From NCBI GenBank assembly GCA_007128995.1, contig SKWJ01000036.1, positions 1 through 10,297 of the forward strand: 10,297 bases of DNA, in the 5' to 3' direction. The position numbers and the translations under genes are program-made. The notes below the pieces were generated by a model. The model searched no databases, was not told where the DNA came from, and saw nothing but the letters and a program-made list of their open reading frames with translations. Of the stretch, positions 7,807 through 10,297 are shown in pieces (position 1 is the stretch's first letter; each line of letters opens with the position of its first letter). The stretch is from Paracoccaceae bacterium (GTDB lineage: Bacteria; Pseudomonadota; Alphaproteobacteria; Rhodobacterales; Rhodobacteraceae).

Positions 7807-7827
7807 CCGCCAAGTTGGCCTTTGGTC
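7807..7827 (+). repeat. Direct repeat copy B (candidate operator)
   Basis: Second copy, with core TTGGCCTTTGGTC (7815-7827). It differs from copy A at three positions in 21. It lies about 60 bases upstream of the start of the ABC binding-protein gene. An inverted GACCA half-site (7786-7790) lies between the copies. The regulator is not identifiable from sequence. Confidence 0.55.
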
Positions 7828-7886
7828 GAATAGGCTGCCGACTGGGTTGCGCCTAGGCTTGTCCAGACGTTCTGGGAGGACATGAC

Positions 7887-8858
7887 ATGACCCTATTCAC
7901 CACATTGCGCAGGGCGGCCTGCGCGCTTGCCCTGACATCCGCGCCCATTCTGGCAGATCTGCCTGTCCTGACCATTGCCAGTCAGGCCGGCGGAACGGTT
8001 GCCTGGGAACTCGACGTGATCCGTCACCACGGGTTCGACACCGCCAACGGGTTCCAGCTCGAGATTCAGGAGGTCGCAGGCAAGGCCGCCGGGCAGATCG
8101 CCTTTCAGGGCGGTGAGGTTGATATCATCGTCGATGACTGGATCTGGGTGGCGCGGCAGCGCGCCGCAGGACAGGACATCGCCTTCATCCCCTACAGTCG
8201 CGCTGTCGGGGGGGTTATGGTCCGGGCCGACAGCCCCGCGCAAACCTTGCAGGACCTGAGCGGCGCAAAAATCGGGATTGCAGGCGGCCCGAACGACAAA
8301 AGCTGGATCATCCTGCGGGCCTATGCAGCACAGCAAGGCTTTGATCTGCTGGCCGAGACCGAACAGGTCTACGGGGCACCACCGCTGATATTCCAGACCG
8401 CCCGCAGCGGCGATCTGGGTGGCGCGATCAATTTCTGGCATTTCATGGCCAAACAGGAAGCGGCAGGCATGCGCCACCTGATTTCTGTGGCCGATGCCGC
8501 CGCAGCGCTGGGAATGGACCCGGCAATGCCGCTTCTGGGCTATGTCGTGCAATCCGCGCTGGTGGCCGAGCAGCCAGAGCTTGTCACGGCCTTCGCCGCG
8601 GCCTCGCGCGATGCAAAAGCGCAGCTGGCCGGGTCCGAAGATGACTGGGCGCGGTTGCGCCCGATCATGAATGCCGCCGATGATGCAGAGTTTCATGCTC
8701 TTGTCGCAGGCTTCAGAGCCGGCATCCCGGAAGACGGTCCGATCAGCGAAGACTCGGCCCGCGCCATGTTCCGCCTGATGGTGGATCTGGGTGGCGAGGA
8801 TCTTGTCGGCACGGCGACCGAATTGCCAGAGGGCGTTTTCGTGCCGCTCGGATCGTGA
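7887..8858 (+). CDS. ABC transporter substrate-binding protein (SsuA/NMT1/THI5-like)
   Basis: Protein of 323 residues with a standard signal peptide (about 1-23, cut near ILA-D) and no lipobox cysteine, so a free periplasmic binding protein. The mature start [20 protein letters not shown], the [26 protein letters not shown] stretch (about 61-87) and the [15 protein letters not shown] hinge (about 125-139) fit the nitrate/sulfonate/taurine and THI5-like type II fold. The ligand is unknown: this superfamily binds aliphatic sulfonates, nitrate, pyrimidines, aromatic acids and others. The start has a GGGAGGA ribosome binding site 6 bases upstream; an ATG at 7882 is out of frame and stops at once. 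The gene overlaps the permease start by 4 bases (GTGA). Divergence from the PQQ dehydrogenase suggests co-regulation, so an alcohol, its acid product, or a cofactor-related compound are candidate ligands (inference). Confidence 0.85.
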   Translation: MTLFTTLRRAACALALTSAPILADLPVLTIASQAGGTVAWELDVIRHHGFDTANGFQLEIQEVAGKAAGQIAFQGGEVDIIVDDWIWVARQRAAGQDIAFIPYSRAVGGVMVRADSPAQTLQDLSGAKIGIAGGPNDKSWIILRAYAAQQGFDLLAETEQVYGAPPLIFQTARSGDLGGAINFWHFMAKQEAAGMRHLISVADAAAALGMDPAMPLLGYVVQSALVAEQPELVTAFAAASRDAKAQLAGSEDDWARLRPIMNAADDAEFHALVAGFRAGIPEDGPISEDSARAMFRLMVDLGGEDLVGTATELPEGVFVPLGS

Positions 8859-9676
8859 CACGCTGGGTGCAGGATACGCTTGGCACGGAAACAGCAGGAC
8901 GAAGCATGCCCGCTGGCATGTTGCGTCCGCTGCCGCTCTGGGCCGTGCGCTGGCTGTCATTGCTGGCGCTCATTGGTTTCTGGTGGGCGCTTGCTCTGGT
9001 CAAGGCCGATCCCATGGTCTTGCCGGGGCCACAGATCGTTCTTCCGCGCCTCTGGGCAGAGGGCGCATCCGGTGCCTTGTGGCAGCATCTGGGAATAACC
9101 TTGTGGCGGGTGATACAGGCCTTTGTCTTTGCCATGTCGCTGGGTCTGGTGCTGGGGGTCCTGATGGGGCTTCTCCCTGCGCTGAACCGATGGCTCGATC
9201 CCTGGCTGGTCTTTTTCCTCAACCTGCCGGCGCTGGTGGTGATCGTGCTGTGTTTTCTGTGGATCGGCTTGAACGAGACGGCAGCCATTGTCGCCGTCGC
9301 CATCAACAAGATCCCGCTGGTGACCGCCATGATGCGCGAGGGGGCGCGCGCATTGTCGGGGCAGCTGGCCGACATGGCGCAGGTGTTCGGCATGTCGGCC
9401 TATGCCCGGCTGCGCCATGTGCTGTTGCCGCAGCTTGCCCCGCATCTGGCATCCACCGCGCGCTCTGGCCTCAGCCTGATCTGGAAGATTGTTCTGGTGG
9501 TCGAGTTTCTGGGCCGTGGACAGGGGGTCGGGTTCAAGATCCACCTGCATTTCCAGATGTTCGATGTCACGATGGTGCTGGTCTACGCGCTCAGCTTCAT
9601 CGGCGTCATGCTCGCCATTGAAACCCTTGTGCTGCAACCTGTCGAAGCCCGCGCACGGCGCTGGAGAGACGCATGA
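8855..9676 (+). CDS. ABC transporter permease (SsuC/TauC-like)
   Basis: Inner-membrane permease of 273 residues with about six membrane segments, the first near 29-49 (LWAVRWLSLLALIGFWWALAL). The EAA-type ATPase-docking loop is visible as ADMAQVFGMSAYARLRHVLL (172-191), followed by the conserved LPQLAPHL. LPGPQIVLPRLW (56-67) after the first helix is typical of the SsuC/TauC class. The GTG start at 8855 overlaps the binding-protein stop by 4 bases; an ATG at 8906 with AGGA at 8896-8899 would give 256 residues and is a realistic alternative, since the first 17 residues look unconserved and hydrophilic. The end overlaps the ATPase gene by 4 bases (ATGA). It forms the membrane channel for the preceding binding protein. 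Confidence 0.9.
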   Translation: MTRWVQDTLGTETAGRSMPAGMLRPLPLWAVRWLSLLALIGFWWALALVKADPMVLPGPQIVLPRLWAEGASGALWQHLGITLWRVIQAFVFAMSLGLVLGVLMGLLPALNRWLDPWLVFFLNLPALVVIVLCFLWIGLNETAAIVAVAINKIPLVTAMMREGARALSGQLADMAQVFGMSAYARLRHVLLPQLAPHLASTARSGLSLIWKIVLVVEFLGRGQGVGFKIHLHFQMFDVTMVLVYALSFIGVMLAIETLVLQPVEARARRWRDA

Positions 9677-10257
9677 GCCTGCAGGTTGCGATCACGCGGA
9701 AATCCTTTGGCCCTGAAACCGTGCTGCGCGATCTGGCCTTCACTGTCGCGCGCGGGGATGTGCTGGCAGTGCTGGGGCCGTCCGGTGTCGGAAAATCAAC
9801 CCTGTTGCGCATCATCGCGGGGCTGGACAGGTCTTTTCAGGGGCAGGTCCGTCGTGACGGACGCCTTGCAATGGTCTTTCAGGAACCCACGCTGCTGCCA
9901 TGGCGCAGTGCTTTGGACAATCTTGTGCTGACAACACGCGTCAGCAGAGCCGCCGCCGAAGCGGCCCTGTCGCGCGTCGGCCTTGGCGGCAAGGGGGCGC
10001 TCTATCCGGGGCAGTTGTCGCTTGGCCAGCAACGCCGCCTGTCACTTGCCCGTGCCTATGCCGCGAAACCCGATATCCTGCTTCTGGACGAACCTTTCGT
10101 GTCGCTTGATGAAACCCTTGTCGCCGATATGCTGGCGCTGACCGAAAGTGTCATCGCCGAACAGCGTCCCGCAACTGTCTTCGTCACCCATTCCAGGGCC
10201 GAGGCAGACCGGCTGGCCACGCGGCAAATGGTCCTTGCCCCGCTGCAGACAGCCTGA
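9673..10257 (+). CDS. Short ABC transporter ATP-binding protein (SsuB/TauB-like)
   Basis: ATPase of only 194 residues that energises the preceding permease. Motifs: Walker A GPSGVGKST (35-43), Q-loop Gln70 in MVFQEPTLLPW, Walker B DILLLDE (134-140), D-loop SLDE (144-147) and switch His173 in VTHSRAEADRL. PTLLPW after the Q-loop is characteristic of the nitrate/sulfonate/taurine ATPases. The signature reads LSLGQ (115-119), with Leu at the first Gly of LSGGQ. The chain is about 50-60 residues shorter than typical SsuB/TauB because the loop after the Walker A helix is short and the protein ends soon after the H-loop. All catalytic motifs are present, so it is probably functional. The ATGA overlap with the permease and GGAGAG at 9663-9668 support the start. 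Confidence 0.9.
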   Translation: MSLQVAITRKSFGPETVLRDLAFTVARGDVLAVLGPSGVGKSTLLRIIAGLDRSFQGQVRRDGRLAMVFQEPTLLPWRSALDNLVLTTRVSRAAAEAALSRVGLGGKGALYPGQLSLGQQRRLSLARAYAAKPDILLLDEPFVSLDETLVADMLALTESVIAEQRPATVFVTHSRAEADRLATRQMVLAPLQTA

Positions 10258-10260
10258 CGC

Positions 10261-10281
10261 GCCCCTGACGCAGGCAGGGGC
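10261..10281 (+). terminator. Candidate terminator after the transporter operon
   Basis: A perfect 7-base stem (GCCCCTG at 10261-10267, CAGGGGC at 10275-10281) with a 7-base loop begins 3 bases after the ATPase stop codon. No T-run is seen before the window ends. A second small GC hairpin (GCCC at 10285-10288, GGGC at 10294-10297) follows and may be cut off by the window end. Confidence 0.5.
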
Positions 10282-10297
10282 AGCGCCCCCGAAGGGC

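Larger units (their letters stand above)
7672..7886. promoter_or_regulatory. Divergent control region between quinoprotein and ABC transporter operons
   Basis: This 215-base non-coding stretch must hold the promoters of both the minus-strand quinoprotein operon and the plus-strand transporter operon. It contains a direct repeat (7761-7781 and 7807-7827), a short inverted TGGTC/GACCA pair (7777-7790) and an 8-base palindrome GCCTAGGC (7851-7858). Ribosome binding sites flank both ends: GGGAGGAAGAGG for the quinoprotein, and GGGAGGA at 7874-7880 for the binding protein. No convincing -35/-10 pair was found by eye. Confidence 0.65.

Noticed and set aside
6304..7833. Long plus-strand open frame of 509 codons opposite the quinoprotein gene
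   Set aside because: It is antisense to a clearly conserved gene, matches no recognised family, and is explained by GC-rich codon bias leaving the mirror frame open.
9673..10257. ATPase gene as a truncated pseudogene
   Set aside because: Walker A, Q-loop, signature, Walker B and H-loop are all present in order and the gene keeps tight coupling to its operon, so shortness alone does not indicate decay.

Overview
The base composition (GC-rich with a strong G/C third-position bias), the tightly overlapped ATGA/GTGA gene junctions and the protein types suggest an alphaproteobacterium, most likely of the Rhodobacteraceae. This placement is inferred from style and gene content; there is no rRNA or other phylogenetic marker in the window. 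No tRNA, CRISPR array, insertion sequence or prophage signal was seen.

Region 1 (1-2675, plus strand) is the 3' part of a carbohydrate-type (CUT1) ABC transporter operon. It holds the end of an inner-membrane permease, a MalK/UgpC-type ATPase with a C-terminal TOBE-like part, and a cytoplasmic (alpha/alpha)6-barrel glycoside hydrolase of the GH63/mannosylglycerate-hydrolase-like type. The last gene overlaps the ATPase gene by 4 bases. The likely job is to import a glycoside and hydrolyse it inside the cell. The hydrolase family makes glucosylglycerate, mannosylglycerate or a related compatible solute a reasonable guess at the substrate.

Region 2 (2770-7671, minus strand, convergent with region 1) reads, in transcription order: a secreted PQQ-dependent alcohol dehydrogenase with the Asp-Tyr-Asp active-site signature of lanthanide-using enzymes; a NosR/NirI-like membrane flavo-iron-sulfur protein; and a Tat-exported ApbE flavin transferase overlapping the previous gene by 4 bases. 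No nosZ, nirS or other denitrification gene and no cytochrome c gene is present. The simplest model is that ApbE attaches FMN to the periplasmic domain of the NosR-like protein, which then moves electrons across the membrane in connection with the quinoprotein.

Region 3 (7672-7886) is a 215-base divergent control region with an 18/21 direct repeat. Region 4 (7887-10257, plus strand) is a compact binding protein-permease-ATPase operon of the nitrate/sulfonate/THI5-like ABC class, with overlapping genes and an unusually short ATPase carrying an LSLGQ signature. Its placement back-to-back with the quinoprotein operon suggests it serves the same pathway, perhaps in uptake of a substrate, product or cofactor. 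The most interesting unit is the whole of regions 2-4: a candidate lanthanide-type alcohol oxidation module with a flavinylated NosR-like electron carrier and its own transporter.
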